A stretch of 64,000 bases of DNA from Miltoncostaea marina (GCF_018141525.1 NZ_CP064655.1:2884501-2948500); one strand, 5' to 3'. Positions 25,809-35,341 are shown, numbered from the stretch's first letter. Translations and numbers: made by a program. The notes: a model not told the origin generated them from the sequence alone.

Positions 25809-26825
25809 TCACGCGCGCAGGAAGGCGAGGACGGCCAGCACCCGCCGGTTGTCGGCCGGCGCGTGGCCCAGGCCGAGCTTGGCGAAGATGCTGGTGAGGT
25901 GGCGCTCGACCGCCGCGGGCGTCACCGACAGCGCCCCCGCGATGCCCTGGTTGGAGCGCCCCTCCGCCACCAGGGCCAGCACGTCGCGCTCCCGGGCGGT
26001 GAGGGCGCCGAGCGGGTCGTCCACCCGGCTGCGGCCCACCATCAGGGCCACCACCTCCGGATCGAGCGCCGAGCCGCCGCGCGCCACCCGCCGCACCGCG
26101 TCGGCGAAGGCGTCGATGTCGCCCACTCGGTCCTTCAGCAGGTAGCCCGCCCCGTCGGCGCGCTCGCCGACCAGCTCGAGGGCGTAGCGCTCCTCGAGGA
26201 ACTGGGAGAGCACGACCACGCCGGTCTCCGGTCGGCGGCGCCGGATCTCGATGGCGGCGCGCAGGCCGTCGTCGGTGCGGTCGGGCGGCATCTGCACGTC
26301 GGTGATCACCACGTCGGGACGCCGCGCCTCGACCGACCGCAGCAGGGCGGCGGCGTCGCCCACCCGGTCGACCACGTCGAAGCCCGCGTCGTCGAGCAGG
26401 CGCGCGAGCCCCTCGCGCAGCAGCACCTGGTCCTCGGCGAGCACCACCCGGGGGCGGCCGAGGCGCGGGGGCAGCCGGCCCGCGAGCACGCCGGCCAGCG
26501 ACTCGGCGTCGAGCTCGGCCTTGAGCACGAACCCGCGTGCGCCCGAGCGCTCCACGTCGACCGCCGCGCCGGTCAGGTCCTCGGTGGACATCAGCACGAC
26601 GGCGGGCGCGTCCGGGCCGCCGGCGAGGCGGGCGGCGAGGTCGAAGCCGTTCGCGTCGGGCAGGTTGACGTCGAGCAGCACCACGTCGGGCCGCAGCCGC
26701 CGCGCCGCGCGCACGGCCGCCTCGCCGCCGAGCGCCTCGCCCACGACCTCGAAGCGCGGCTGCAGCAGGCGGCGTGCCAGCCGCAGGTAGCCGGCCTCGT
26801 CATCGACGATCAGCACGCGGGCCAC
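25809..26825 (-). CDS. Response regulator with two receiver domains and LuxR HTH
   Basis: 338 residues from GTG 26825. Receiver 1 (about 2-118) has D8-D9, phospho-acceptor D52 (LLDVNLPD), S80 and K102 (FVLKAE). Receiver 2 (about 125-250) has E131-D132, D176 (ITDVQMP), S207 and K231 (YLLKDR), so both keep a full active site. A LuxR/FixJ HTH closes the protein: LTARERDVLALVAEGRSNQG to VERHLTSIFAKLGL (275-318). Receiver 2 plus HTH looks like a complete NarL-type regulator, with receiver 1 added in front. The partner kinase is the next gene. The second receiver may accept phosphate from a different kinase. Confidence 0.92.
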   Translation of the reverse strand: MARVLIVDDEAGYLRLARRLLQPRFEVVGEALGGEAAVRAARRLRPDVVLLDVNLPDANGFDLAARLAGGPDAPAVVLMSTEDLTGAAVDVERSGARGFVLKAELDAESLAGVLAGRLPPRLGRPRVVLAEDQVLLREGLARLLDDAGFDVVDRVGDAAALLRSVEARRPDVVITDVQMPPDRTDDGLRAAIEIRRRRPETGVVVLSQFLEERYALELVGERADGAGYLLKDRVGDIDAFADAVRRVARGGSALDPEVVALMVGRSRVDDPLGALTARERDVLALVAEGRSNQGIAGALSVTPAAVERHLTSIFAKLGLGHAPADNRRVLAVLAFLRA

Positions 26826-26930
26826 GCCGCAATGATGCCCGCCCCGGCGACGGCGGATGTGGGGTTTCCCACAGCGCCGGCGGGCCCCGCGCGCGTCACC
26901 ATGTGGGGGGATCGACGAGGAGGCGGAGCA

Positions 26931-27269
26931 GTGACCGAGCGAGCGGGCCATCCGGCCCGGCGGGAGACCCGCGAGGAGATCGTCGCCCGCGTGGTGCGCG
27001 AGCAGGAGGCGTTGCACCCGGTGGCGGCCTACGACGAGGCGGCCAGGCGCCGCGTGCGCCGCTACCTCTACGCGATCTGGCCCGCCGGCATCGTCGTGGG
27101 CCTCGTCGCGATGTGGGCCGTCGGCTGGAGCTGGATCGAGGGCTTCGGCTTCGGCGTCGCCTTCGCGGTCGCCCTCTGGTACATGGGCATCGTGGTGCTG
27201 ACCGAGCGCGACGACGGCCGCGTGCACCGCCAGGTGCGCGACCTCGTGGCCTCGCGCCGCACGCGGTGA
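26931..27269 (+). CDS. Small two-helix membrane protein
   Basis: 112 residues from GTG 26931, preceded by GAGGAGGCGG; an in-frame ATG at 26901 would add ten residues. The N-terminal half is charged (TREEIVARVVREQEALH). Two membrane helices follow (YAIWPAGIVVGLVAMWAVGW; IEGFGFGVAFAVALWYMGIV) and a basic tail. I do not recognise the family. Its stop overlaps the GTG of the following MFS gene, so the two are translationally coupled. Confidence 0.75.
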   Translation: MTERAGHPARRETREEIVARVVREQEALHPVAAYDEAARRRVRRYLYAIWPAGIVVGLVAMWAVGWSWIEGFGFGVAFAVALWYMGIVVLTERDDGRVHRQVRDLVASRRTR

Positions 27270-28462
27270 CCACCGGGCGGCCGGCCGCGGGCCGGCCGCC
27301 GGCGTACGCCGCGCTGCTGGCGGGGGCCTTCCTCGTCTACGCGTCGGCGAACGCGCCGGTGCCGATCGCCGGCGAGCTGCGCGCCGGGCTCGGCCTGGGC
27401 GCGGGCGACGCCGGCGTGTTCCTGCTGCCCTTCGCGGCCGGCTTCGGCCTGGGCAGCGTGCTGTGGCTGGCGCTCGCCCGCCGGCGGGCGCCGCGCCTGC
27501 TGCTGCCCCTGGCGCTGACCGGCGCCGCGGCGGCCACCGCCGTCTTCGCCGCCACCGGGTCGGCCGAGGTCGCGGTGGCGAGCCGCGTGCTGCTCGGGGC
27601 GGTCTCGGCCGGCTACCCGGCGGTGGCGCAGGCGGTCATCGCCCGCACGACCCCGGCCGCCCGGCTCGGCCGCCGCATCGGCGGGTTCGTCGCCGCCGTG
27701 GTGGCCGGCAGCTTCATCGGGCAGGCGCTCACCGGCGCGCTGGCGGACGCCGTGTCGCCGCCCACGGCCCTCCTCGCCCTGGGCGTGGCGGCGCCGCTCG
27801 CGGTGGCCGCGGTGCTCCTGCGCGCGGTGCCGCCGGGCGTCACAGACGCGCCCGGCGCGCCGGGGGCGGCGCGGGGCGGGCGGCGCGCCGTGCGGGGCGT
27901 GGCGCCCGTGCTGGGCGTGGCCGCGCTCGCCTTCGGCGGCTACTGGCTGCTGATGGCGGAGCTGCCGGCCGCCCTGCGCGGCGGGCGGTTCGGGCTCTCG
28001 GCCGCCGAGGCCGGCGCGCTGCCGGCGATCGGCCTGCTCGGCGCCGTCACCGCGCTGCTGGTGGGGCGCCTCTGCGACCGGCTGGGTCGGCGCGCGCCGC
28101 TCATGGTCACGCTGTCGCTCGGCATCGCGGGCCTCGCGCCGACCCTCGCCGCGGACGCGCCGCTGTGGCTGTTCGCCGCCGGCTACGGCGGCTTCCTGGC
28201 CGCGTACTGGGCGTTCCTGCCGGCGGCCAGCGCGGAGGTCGCCGCGCGCACCGGGCCCGCGGAGCGCCAGACCACGCTGATGGCGTTCTACGCCGCGATG
28301 TGGGCCGGCGCGGCCGTCGCGCCGGCCGCCGGCGCCCTGCTCGACTGGCGGGGCGCCGCGACCCTCGCCATGGGCGCGTGGGCGCTCGCGCTGGTGCCCG
28401 CGGCGCTCTTCGGCGGGCGTCCCGGGCAACGGCCGCTGGCCGCCGGCGGGCTACCCGCCTGA
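27266..28462 (+). CDS. MFS transporter (CynX/NimT-like)
   Basis: 398 residues, GTG 27266 overlapping the upstream stop. About twelve hydrophobic segments; the loop motif appears as GRLCDRLGRRAPLMVTLSLG between the helices of the second half. The N-terminal QYASANAPVPIA-like region and the helical layout resemble cyanate/nitroimidazole-type MFS exporters, but the substrate is not predictable. Convergent with the FAD oxidoreductase, with a 12-base overlap. Confidence 0.83.
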   Translation: MTTGRPAAGRPPAYAALLAGAFLVYASANAPVPIAGELRAGLGLGAGDAGVFLLPFAAGFGLGSVLWLALARRRAPRLLLPLALTGAAAATAVFAATGSAEVAVASRVLLGAVSAGYPAVAQAVIARTTPAARLGRRIGGFVAAVVAGSFIGQALTGALADAVSPPTALLALGVAAPLAVAAVLLRAVPPGVTDAPGAPGAARGGRRAVRGVAPVLGVAALAFGGYWLLMAELPAALRGGRFGLSAAEAGALPAIGLLGAVTALLVGRLCDRLGRRAPLMVTLSLGIAGLAPTLAADAPLWLFAAGYGGFLAAYWAFLPAASAEVAARTGPAERQTTLMAFYAAMWAGAAVAPAAGALLDWRGAATLAMGAWALALVPAALFGGRPGQRPLAAGGLPA

Positions 28463-29563
28463 CGTGATGCGCCCGGCCGGCAGCCGGGTGGGCGCGAACG
28501 GCGCCGCGTCGACCGAGCGCGAGGCGCCGTCGAGGATCATCTCGGCCACCATCCGGCCGGTGGCCGGGGCGTTGAGGATGCCCCACGAGGCGTGGCCGGT
28601 GGCCAGGTAGGTCCCCGGCGCGCCCGGGACCGGGCCGATCAGGGGCACGCCGTCCACGGTGAGCGGCCGGTAGCACGCCGAGCGCGCGACCACCTCGGCG
28701 TCGCGGAGCGCGCTGGAGTGGACGCCGGCGATGCGGTGCAGCTCGGCGCAGGCGCGGTCGGTGGGCTCGATCTCGTCGGGGTCGTCCGGCAGGGAGCCGT
28801 GCTCGGGCTGGCCCGAGACGTAGACCACGCCGCCGGCGCGGGGGTAGATCTCCACGGTCATGCGGCCCCGGCCGGGGCCGACGTACTCGCTGAAGACGGC
28901 CTGGGCGGGGACGTCCGCGCCGAGCACGAGGCTCGCGCTCTTCGTGCCGAACACCTGCGGCAGGGCCAGCCAGCGCTGCGCCCGGCTCGTCCACGGGCCC
29001 AGGGCGAGCACCACCACGTCCGCCGGCCGCGGCGCCCCGTCGACGACCACGCCGCTCACGGCCCCGTCCGGGCCGCCGAAGGCGAGCCCCTCGACCACGC
29101 CGGTCACGAGCTCCGCGCCGGCCGCCACGGCCTCCTCAACCATCGCGGTCGTGAAGCGGCGCGGGTCGACCTGCGCGGTGGTCTCGGCCCCGCCGATCAC
29201 CTCGTGGGCCACGACGTTGCCGTCGAGCCAGGCCGGGTTGGGCAGCCGGCGGTGGCGCTCGAGGTCGCCCTCGTCGGCGGCCGCGGTCATCAGGGCGTCC
29301 ATCGGCCGGTAGCCCAGCCGCTCCGCGCCGAGCTCCTCGGCCAGCCGCCGGTGCAGGCCGAAGCTCGCCCGGGCGAGCTCGTCCAGCGGCGTGCCGGCGT
29401 TCCAGTCGAGCGCCAGGAAGCCCGCGGCCTTGCCGGACGCCGCGGCGGCGGGCCGCGCGCGGTCCACCAGCACGGGCCGGGCGCCGCGGCGCGTGAGGAA
29501 GTACGCGACCGACGCGCCGATGGCGCCCGCCCCGCAGACGACGATCCGCATGCCATCGGCCAT
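28451..29563 (-). CDS. FAD-dependent oxidoreductase (DAO/glycine-oxidase family)
   Basis: 370 residues from ATG 29563 (MADGMRIVVCGAGAIGAS). The FAD-binding Rossmann motif is VVCGAGAIGASVAYFLTRRG. The DAO-type C-terminal segment is present as YRPLTVDGVPLIGPVPGAPG then YLATGHASWGILNAPATG. Such enzymes oxidise amino acids, sarcosine or related amines with FAD and O2; the substrate is not readable from sequence. It is the third gene of a minus-strand group after the MMPL and TrmO-like genes, both of which look damaged, but this gene itself is intact. Confidence 0.88.
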   Translation of the reverse strand: MADGMRIVVCGAGAIGASVAYFLTRRGARPVLVDRARPAAAASGKAAGFLALDWNAGTPLDELARASFGLHRRLAEELGAERLGYRPMDALMTAAADEGDLERHRRLPNPAWLDGNVVAHEVIGGAETTAQVDPRRFTTAMVEEAVAAGAELVTGVVEGLAFGGPDGAVSGVVVDGAPRPADVVVLALGPWTSRAQRWLALPQVFGTKSASLVLGADVPAQAVFSEYVGPGRGRMTVEIYPRAGGVVYVSGQPEHGSLPDDPDEIEPTDRACAELHRIAGVHSSALRDAEVVARSACYRPLTVDGVPLIGPVPGAPGTYLATGHASWGILNAPATGRMVAEMILDGASRSVDAAPFAPTRLPAGRITSGG

Positions 29564-29599
29564 GCCGGGATCGTAGGGCACGCCGGGCGCGGGGCCCCC

Positions 29600-30018
29600 A
29601 CGGGCCGGGCGGGGCGCCGAGGGCCACCTTCACGTCGATCAGCGGCGTGCCGTCGACGGCCTCCATGCCGCGCACGCGCAGGCGCGCGCCCTCGACGGCG
29701 AGGACCTCGACCCGGTGCAGCCCGACGGGGTCGGGCCGGTCGGCGGAGCGGGTGCGGACGACGCCCGTCAGGGGGGCCGCCGGGTCGTCGCGGGGGTGTA
29801 CCCGCACGATGTCCCGGAGCGCCAGGTGCAGCCACGTCAGCACCACCAGGCGGTCGCCCCGGGGGCAGGCTCTCGGGGGCGCCGGCCAGATCGTCGTCGG
29901 TGACGAGCCACGCCTCCGGGGCGCCCTCCTCGCCCTGCCTCGGCGCCGCCGGCGGGTCGCGCAGCGGCGACTCCACCCGGCCCACCGGCCGCAGGGTGAC
30001 GGCCGCCGAGCCGCTCAC
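29600..30018 (-). pseudogene. TrmO/TsaA-like tRNA methyltransferase gene, frameshifted
   Basis: The first frame starts at GTG 30018 (GTGA overlap with the MMPL stop) and reads VTLRPVGRVESPLRDPPAAP and GAPEAWLV, the start of UPF0066/TrmO. After the C/G run at 29856-29865 the family continues in a second frame: VLTWLHLALRDIVRVHP, TGVVRTRSADRPDPVGLHRV and VDGTPLIDVK. Removing one base from the CCCC run (29857-29860) would join them. The end is also unclear: the second frame runs on without a stop into the next gene. TrmO methylates N6-threonylcarbamoyladenosine in tRNA; some homologues have other roles. Pseudogene or sequencing error. Confidence 0.8.
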
Positions 30019-32125
30019 GCGCGCTCCGCCGCGCGGGGCGCGGGGTCGAGATCGAGGGCCACCGTCCCCCGGCGCTCGGGCGCCGGCATGCTCGCCGGCA
30101 CCCGCAGGATGCGCGCCGCCCACGGCGGCATCCACCAGTTCCATCGGCCGAGCACGGCGACGAAGGCCGGCAGCAGCATGCTGCGCACCACGGTGGCGTC
30201 GAGCAGGATGCCCACGGCGAGCGCGGTGGCGAACATCTCGATGTCGGTCCCGGGCGCCGACGCGAGCGCGACGAACGCCAGGAAGAGGATCAGCGAGCCG
30301 GCCGTCACCAGCCGGCCGGTGCGCGCGAGGCCGGCCACGACCGCCCGCTCGCTGGAGCCGTCGCGGTCGTGCTCAGCGGGATCCAGACGGTCAGCGCGCC
30401 GGTCGGCTCGATGCCGAACAGGGCGCCCGAGCCGTTGCCCTCCTGCCAGAACCACACCAGGAAGCCCCACACGGCGCCGATGGAGATGACGTTGAAGACC
30501 ACGGCCTTCAGCGGCAGCAGCAGCGACCGGAACACCCGCGCCGGCAGCACGTAGGTCACCGCGACGATCACCAGCGCCACCCACGCGACGTTGCCGTAGA
30601 CGGCGTCGTTGAAGCCGGCGGTGCCGGGCACCGTGCCGCCCACCAGCACCGTGCCGGGCAGGCCCGCGGCGGCCTCGCGCACCGCCTCGACCGCGCCGGC
30701 GTCGTCCTCCTCGCGCGGGAACACGTCGACGGCGGCGGTGCCGTCGCGCCGCCACCGCGGCGAGGAGGGCGCGATCGCGCCGCGCACGCCCTCGACCGCC
30801 CCGAGGCGCCGCGCCGCGGCGGCCGGGTCGCCGCCGACCACCGCCACGTCGAACGGGGTCGGGGCGGCCGCGCCGACGCCGTGGTCCACGAGCACGTCCA
30901 GCGCCTCGCGGGCCTCGCCGGACGAAGCGAGCGCGTCGGCGCGCGGGACGCCGGTCGAGAAGCCCAGCACCGGCGCGAACAGGGCCGCCATCACGACGAG
31001 GGCCAGCGCGCCGACCGCCCACCGCCGCCGCACCAGGAGGCGCCCCCACGGGACCCACGCCTGGCCGGTGGTGCGGGTGCGATGGCGCAGGCCGATGCGG
31101 TCGAGCCGCGGGCCGGCCGTGGCGAGCACCACCGGCAGCAGGGTGACGGCCACCAGGACGCTCACGATCGGGATGAGCATGCCGCCGTAGCCGATGGAGC
31201 GCAGGAAGGGCACGGGCAGCACGACCAGGGCGAGCAGGCCGATGGCGACCGCGATGCCGCTGAACACGACGGCCCGGCCGGCGTGCTCCATCGTCGCCAC
31301 CACCGCCTCGTCGCGCGGCCTGCCGGCCGCGACCTCCTCGCGCCAACGCATCACGATGAGCAGCGCGTAGTCGATCGCCACGCCCAGGCCGATCAGCGAG
31401 ATCAGGAACTGCACGACGACCGACACGTCGGTGACCGCGGCCAGCGGCCACAGCACGAGGAAGGTCGTCGGGATGGCGATCGCCGCCATCAGCAGGGGCA
31501 CGAGCGCCATGCTGGAGCCGAACACGAACAGCAGCACGATCAGCGCGCCCAGGCCGCCGACGAGCGTCTCGGCGAGCACGCTGGGCTCCTCCGACTCGTC
31601 CTCGCCCACCAGCAGCGTGTCGAGGCCGGTGACCCGCACGGGCGCGCCGGCGACCGTCGCCCCGGCCGCCGCCGCGCGGGCCGCGTCGATGGCCTCCCCC
31701 GCCGGGTCGAACGCGACGTCCGACGGCGGGAACCAGACGACGCCGAACGTCGCCCGGCCGTCGTCGGCGACGAAGGGGCGGTCGCCGGTCGAGGCGAGGT
31801 CGGCCCACCGCGAGCCGGGCACCGCGTCCGCCACCCGCTCGACGGCGGCGCCGAGCTCGTCGCGCACGCCGGGCGAGTCGACCGTCGTGCCCTCGGGCAG
31901 CTCGACCACCGGCACGAGCGGGCCGGACACCTGCGGCCCGCCGTTGCCGTACCGCTCCAGGATGAGGTCGGCCGCCTCGCTGCTCTCGCGCCCGGGCAGG
32001 TCGAACTTGGGCGACAGCGCGTCGACCGACGGCCCGATCGACGCGACGGCGGCGACGGCCACGACGGCCCACGCGGCGACCACGGCGCGCCGGTGGCGCA
32101 GGACCCAGCGGGTGAACCGACGCAC
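30015..32125 (-). pseudogene. MMPL/RND-family transporter with an internal deletion
   Basis: The first frame (MRRFTRWVLRHRRAVVAAWA, from 32125) encodes a first MMPL module with GVAIDYALLIVMRWREEV, the second periplasmic loop and the helices up to VWIPL near 30375. The family's next segment, helix with the second MDY motif (about 20-25 residues), is missing, and reading resumes out of frame at DRDGSSERAVVAGLARTGRL, continuing through LAVGILLDATVVRSMLLPAF to the stop at 30015. A deletion of roughly 70 bases that is not a multiple of three explains this. MMPL proteins export lipids or glycolipids. As it stands, the protein is truncated after about 585 residues. Assembly collapse is the alternative. 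Confidence 0.82.
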
Positions 32126-32226
32126 GACGCCTCCCCTGGCTGGTGACCGGGCGGGTCGCGGCCGCCCCCGCTCAGCCGCGGGACGACGCTATGCCCGCCG
32201 CCCCGGGGGGTCCACTCGAGAACTGC

Positions 32227-32655
32227 TCACCGCGAGGGGCGGCGCCCCAGGCGGTCGGCGCGCATGGCGAGGGCCACCAGCTCGCCCCCCAGGGCGCCGT
32301 CGGCGGCGCCCGCGGCCGCGAGGGCGTCGGCGCGCAGCGCGGCCACCTCGCCGGGCGGCGGCGGCGTCGCCGCCTCGAGCGCCGCGACCCGCAGCGCCAG
32401 CGCGTCGGCCTCGGCCCGGCCCGCGGCGGGCGCGGCACGCCGGCGCCGGCGGCTGATGAGCCACCAGACGATCCCGAGCAGCGGGACCTTCAGCAGCACC
32501 AGCGCGAACAGCGCCCAGAGCACGCGGGCGCCGGGGCCGTCCATCACCGAGGGGGTCGCCGCCAGCAGGAACGTCCCGAGCAGCGCCAGCGCCACGGCGA
32601 GCGACACGAGCGCCACCCGTGCGACGGCGTGGGCGGTTGCGCGGCCGGCGGTCAC
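32227..32655 (-). CDS. Small membrane protein with C-terminal coiled coil
   Basis: 142 residues, GTG start. Two membrane helices (VARVALVSLAVALALLGTFL; VLWALFALVLLKVPLLGIVW) are followed by RRRRR, a cytoplasmic anchor, and an Ala/Glu-rich probable helix (ADALALRVAALEAA). No family is recognised. It is followed by the MMPL gene about 100 bases downstream, so a role in envelope export is possible but unsupported. Confidence 0.65.
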   Translation of the reverse strand: MTAGRATAHAVARVALVSLAVALALLGTFLLAATPSVMDGPGARVLWALFALVLLKVPLLGIVWWLISRRRRRAAPAAGRAEADALALRVAALEAATPPPPGEVAALRADALAAAGAADGALGGELVALAMRADRLGRRPSR

Positions 32656-32668
32656 CGCGCCATCATAG

Positions 32669-32702
32669 CGGAGTTCCGAATATTCATAACTTCGAATATA
32701 TG
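32669..32702. promoter_or_regulatory. AT-rich site with repeated GAATAT
   Basis: An unusually AT-rich patch in ~75% GC DNA contains CCGAATATTC and TCGAATATA, two near copies 16 bases apart. It sits just upstream of the 32655 GTG start and could hold its promoter or an operator, perhaps for the nearby HxlR-type regulator. Confidence 0.45.
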
Positions 32703-32720
32703 GGCGCAGCGGCCGGGCGG

Positions 32721-33383
32721 CTACGCCCCCGCCGGCTCCGGCATCGGCAGCATCGCGGCGAGGCGCTCCAGCGCGCCCGGGTCGCCCTCCACGGCCATCG
32801 CGCCCTCGGCCACGGCGTCGGCAGGCGGGCGCCCGCCCCACAGCACGGCCGCGAGCGCCCCGGGGTCGGTGGTGACGACCGCCTCGGCCTCGGGCTCCTC
32901 GCCGTAGCAGGCCTCCAGCACCCCCTCCTCGACCCGCACGCGGTAGCGGTGGTCGCCCATGCGCAGCGCCAGCCGCACCCGCGCGTCGCCGGCCGCGTCG
33001 GGCGAGAACATCGTGCGCATGGCGAGGATCACCGAGTCCTCGCCGAGCCCGTGCTCCAGGGAGTGCGCCGGCGAGCGCGCGCCCCAGCGGCCGAGGGTGA
33101 TGAGGACCGCCTCCAGCTCGCGCCCCCACCCGGTGAGCTCGTAGACCTTCGAGGCGGCCGGCGGCGGCAGGGTGCGGCGCGTCACGACGCCCGCGCGCTC
33201 GAGGTCGCGCAGCCGCTGCGCCAGCACGTTGGGCCCCGCGCCGGGCAGCCCGCGCCGCAGGTCGGTGAAGCGCTTCGGGCCGAGCACCAGCTCGCGCACC
33301 ACGAGCAGCGCCCAGCGCTCCCCCACGAGGTCGAGCGCGTGGGCCGCCGCGCACGCGTCCGCGTATGTCCTCGCGCCGCTCAT
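32721..33383 (-). CDS. HxlR-family regulator fused to an SCP2-like domain
   Basis: 220 residues from ATG 33383. The N-terminal winged helix (about 5-105) is HxlR type: CAAAHALDLVGERWALLVVR, KRFTDLRRGLPGAGPNVLAQ, LRDLERAGVVTRR and YELTGWGREL. The C-terminal ~100 residues resemble the SCP2 sterol-carrier fold (ARVRLALRMGDHRYRVRVEE, VVTTDPGALAAVLWG). The layout suggests a repressor that binds a hydrophobic ligand. It is divergent from the DrrAB-type exporter across a 97-base promoter region and probably controls it. The fused arrangement is known in actinobacteria. Confidence 0.9.
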   Translation of the reverse strand: MSGARTYADACAAAHALDLVGERWALLVVRELVLGPKRFTDLRRGLPGAGPNVLAQRLRDLERAGVVTRRTLPPPAASKVYELTGWGRELEAVLITLGRWGARSPAHSLEHGLGEDSVILAMRTMFSPDAAGDARVRLALRMGDHRYRVRVEEGVLEACYGEEPEAEAVVTTDPGALAAVLWGGRPPADAVAEGAMAVEGDPGALERLAAMLPMPEPAGA

Positions 33384-33480
33384 CGTTCGTGATCGTATCC
33401 GCTCGGTCAAGACTTGGTAATGCGTGATTCCATTTCAGGACCACCTGCCGTAGTGTCGCGCCTCCGGAGAGGGAGGAGCG
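33384..33480. promoter_or_regulatory. Divergent promoter region, HxlR regulator / ABC exporter
   Basis: 97 bases between the two divergent starts. On the plus strand GGAGAGGGAGGAGCG directly precedes the ATG of the ATPase gene, a strong ribosome binding site. The AT-richer part (33400-33440, GTCAAGACTTGGTAATGCGT) is where promoter and operator should lie. Confidence 0.55.
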
Positions 33481-34500
33481 ATGCAGCACGTGCACGCGCC
33501 GCACGCCATCGAGGCGTCGGGGCTGGTGAAGACGTTCGGCGAGACGCGGGCGGTCGACGGCGTCGACCTGCTGGTGCCGGAGGGCTCGGTCTACGGGGTC
33601 CTCGGCCCGAACGGGGCCGGCAAGACCACGACCATCCGCATGCTGGCCACCCTGCTGCGGCCCGACGCGGGCTCGGCGCGGGTGCTCGGGCACGACGTCG
33701 TGCACGATGCCGACGCGGTGCGCGCGCTCGTGAGCCTGACGGGCCAGCTGGCGTCGGTCGACGAGGACCTGACGGGGCGCGAGAACCTCATCCTGCTGGC
33801 GCGCCTGCTCGGCTACCGGCGCCCCGACGCGAAGCGCCGCGCGGCCGAGCTGCTCGAGGCGTTCGGCCTCGACGAGGCCGGCGGCCGGCAGGTCAAGCAC
33901 TACTCCGGCGGCATGCGGCGCCGCCTCGACATCGCCGCCAGCCTCGTCGCCACGCCGCGCCTGATGTTCCTGGACGAGCCCACCACCGGCCTGGACCCGC
34001 GCTCGCGCAACCAGGTGTGGGACATCGTGCGCGCGCTGGTCGACCGGGGCACCACGGTGCTGCTCTGCACCCAGTACCTCGACGAGGCCGATCAGCTCGC
34101 CGACCGCATCGCGGTCATCGACCGCGGCACCGTGATCGCCGAGGGCACCCCGGGGGAGCTGAAGGCGTCCGTGGGGCGCGGCTCGCTGCACGTGCGCCTG
34201 ATCGACCCGGCCCGCCGGCCCGACGCCGAGCACCTGCTCGCCCGGGCGGTCGGCGCGCCGGTGCGGCTCGAGGCCGACCAGGCGTCGCTCTCGGCGCCGG
34301 TCGCGGACGCGGACCGCGCGTCGTCGGCGCTCGCCGCGCTGTCGGCCGCCGGCATCGCCGTCGCCGACTTCGCGTTCGGGCAGCCGAGCCTGGACGAGGT
34401 CTTCCTCGCCCTGACCGGCCGCACCGCGGAGGAGGCCGAGGCGGAGACGCGAGGCGATGACGAGCCCGACGCCCCGGAGATCGAGGAGGCCGCCGCATGA
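33481..34500 (+). CDS. DrrA-type ABC transporter ATP-binding protein
   Basis: 339 residues. Walker [11 protein letters not shown], the Q-loop region [19 protein letters not shown], signature [15 protein letters not shown], Walker [13 protein letters not shown] and the DrrA-type C-terminal domain after residue ~225 ([19 protein letters not shown]). DrrA proteins pair with a DrrB permease to export antibiotics or hydrophobic compounds. It overlaps the permease gene by four bases (ATGA). Confidence 0.94.
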   Translation: MQHVHAPHAIEASGLVKTFGETRAVDGVDLLVPEGSVYGVLGPNGAGKTTTIRMLATLLRPDAGSARVLGHDVVHDADAVRALVSLTGQLASVDEDLTGRENLILLARLLGYRRPDAKRRAAELLEAFGLDEAGGRQVKHYSGGMRRRLDIAASLVATPRLMFLDEPTTGLDPRSRNQVWDIVRALVDRGTTVLLCTQYLDEADQLADRIAVIDRGTVIAEGTPGELKASVGRGSLHVRLIDPARRPDAEHLLARAVGAPVRLEADQASLSAPVADADRASSALAALSAAGIAVADFAFGQPSLDEVFLALTGRTAEEAEAETRGDDEPDAPEIEEAAA

Positions 34501-35339
34501 CACCGCCGCCCGACGTCGCCGTCGCCCCGATCGGCGCCGAGTCGCTGCAGCGCGCCCTCGCCTCGGGCGAGCGGCCGCCGCGCCCGAGCGCGCTGTCGGC
34601 GTGCCTCACCTTCGGCTGGCGCGGCATGCTGAAGATCAAGCACGTGCCCGAGCAGCTGATCGACGTGACGCTCACGCCGGTCCTGTTCCTCGTCATGTTC
34701 ACCTACCTGTTCGGCGGCGCCCTCGCCGGCTCGACCGACGAGTACCTCGACTTCGTGATCGGCGGCGTGCTGGTGCAGGCCGTCCTCTTCACCACCGTCT
34801 ACTCGGGCGTCTCGCTCAACACCGACGTGACGAAGGGGGTGGTCGACCGATTCCGCTCGCTGCCGATCTGGCGGCCCGCGCCGCTCGTGGGCGCGGTGCT
34901 GGGCGACAGCGTCCGCTACATCGTGGGCGGCTCGGTCGTGATGGTGCTCGGCGTGATCCTCGGATACCGGCCCGGGGGCGGGTTCCCCGGGGTGGTCGCC
35001 GCCATGGCCCTGGTCGTGGTCTTCGCCTTCGGCCTGGCCTGGCTCTTCACCGTGGTCGGCCTGCTGATGCGCGCCCCGAACGCGGTGATGAACACGGGCT
35101 TCATGGCGCTCTTCCCGCTGCTGTTCGTGAGCAACGCGTTCGTCGATCCCGGCACCTTGCCCGGCTGGCTGGAGGAGGTCGTCGACCTGAACCCGATCTC
35201 CCACCTGGTCACCGCCGTGCGCGGCGCGCTCGACGGGACCGCGTCGGCGGGCGAGGTCGGCTACGTGCTGCTGGCGGCGGCGATCCTCACCGCCGTCTTC
35301 GCCCCCCTCACCGTGCGGCTCTACCGGACCCGCACATGA
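34497..35339 (+). CDS. DrrB-type ABC-2 permease
   Basis: 280 residues. After a cytoplasmic N-terminus come about six membrane segments ([38 protein letters not shown]; and a C-terminal [20 protein letters not shown]), with the conserved ABC-2 region [19 protein letters not shown]. It is the membrane half of the exporter with the upstream ATPase. The likely cargo is a hydrophobic compound or drug, matching the SCP2-like sensor of the divergent regulator. Confidence 0.92.
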   Translation: MTPPPDVAVAPIGAESLQRALASGERPPRPSALSACLTFGWRGMLKIKHVPEQLIDVTLTPVLFLVMFTYLFGGALAGSTDEYLDFVIGGVLVQAVLFTTVYSGVSLNTDVTKGVVDRFRSLPIWRPAPLVGAVLGDSVRYIVGGSVVMVLGVILGYRPGGGFPGVVAAMALVVVFAFGLAWLFTVVGLLMRAPNAVMNTGFMALFPLLFVSNAFVDPGTLPGWLEEVVDLNPISHLVTAVRGALDGTASAGEVGYVLLAAAILTAVFAPLTVRLYRTRT

Positions 35340-35341
35340 GA

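Noticed and set aside
28592-32146. Plus-strand open frame of 1184 codons
   Set aside because: It overlaps the FAD oxidoreductase, TrmO-like and MMPL genes on the other strand and its translation is low-complexity, rich in Arg, His and Asp without domains.
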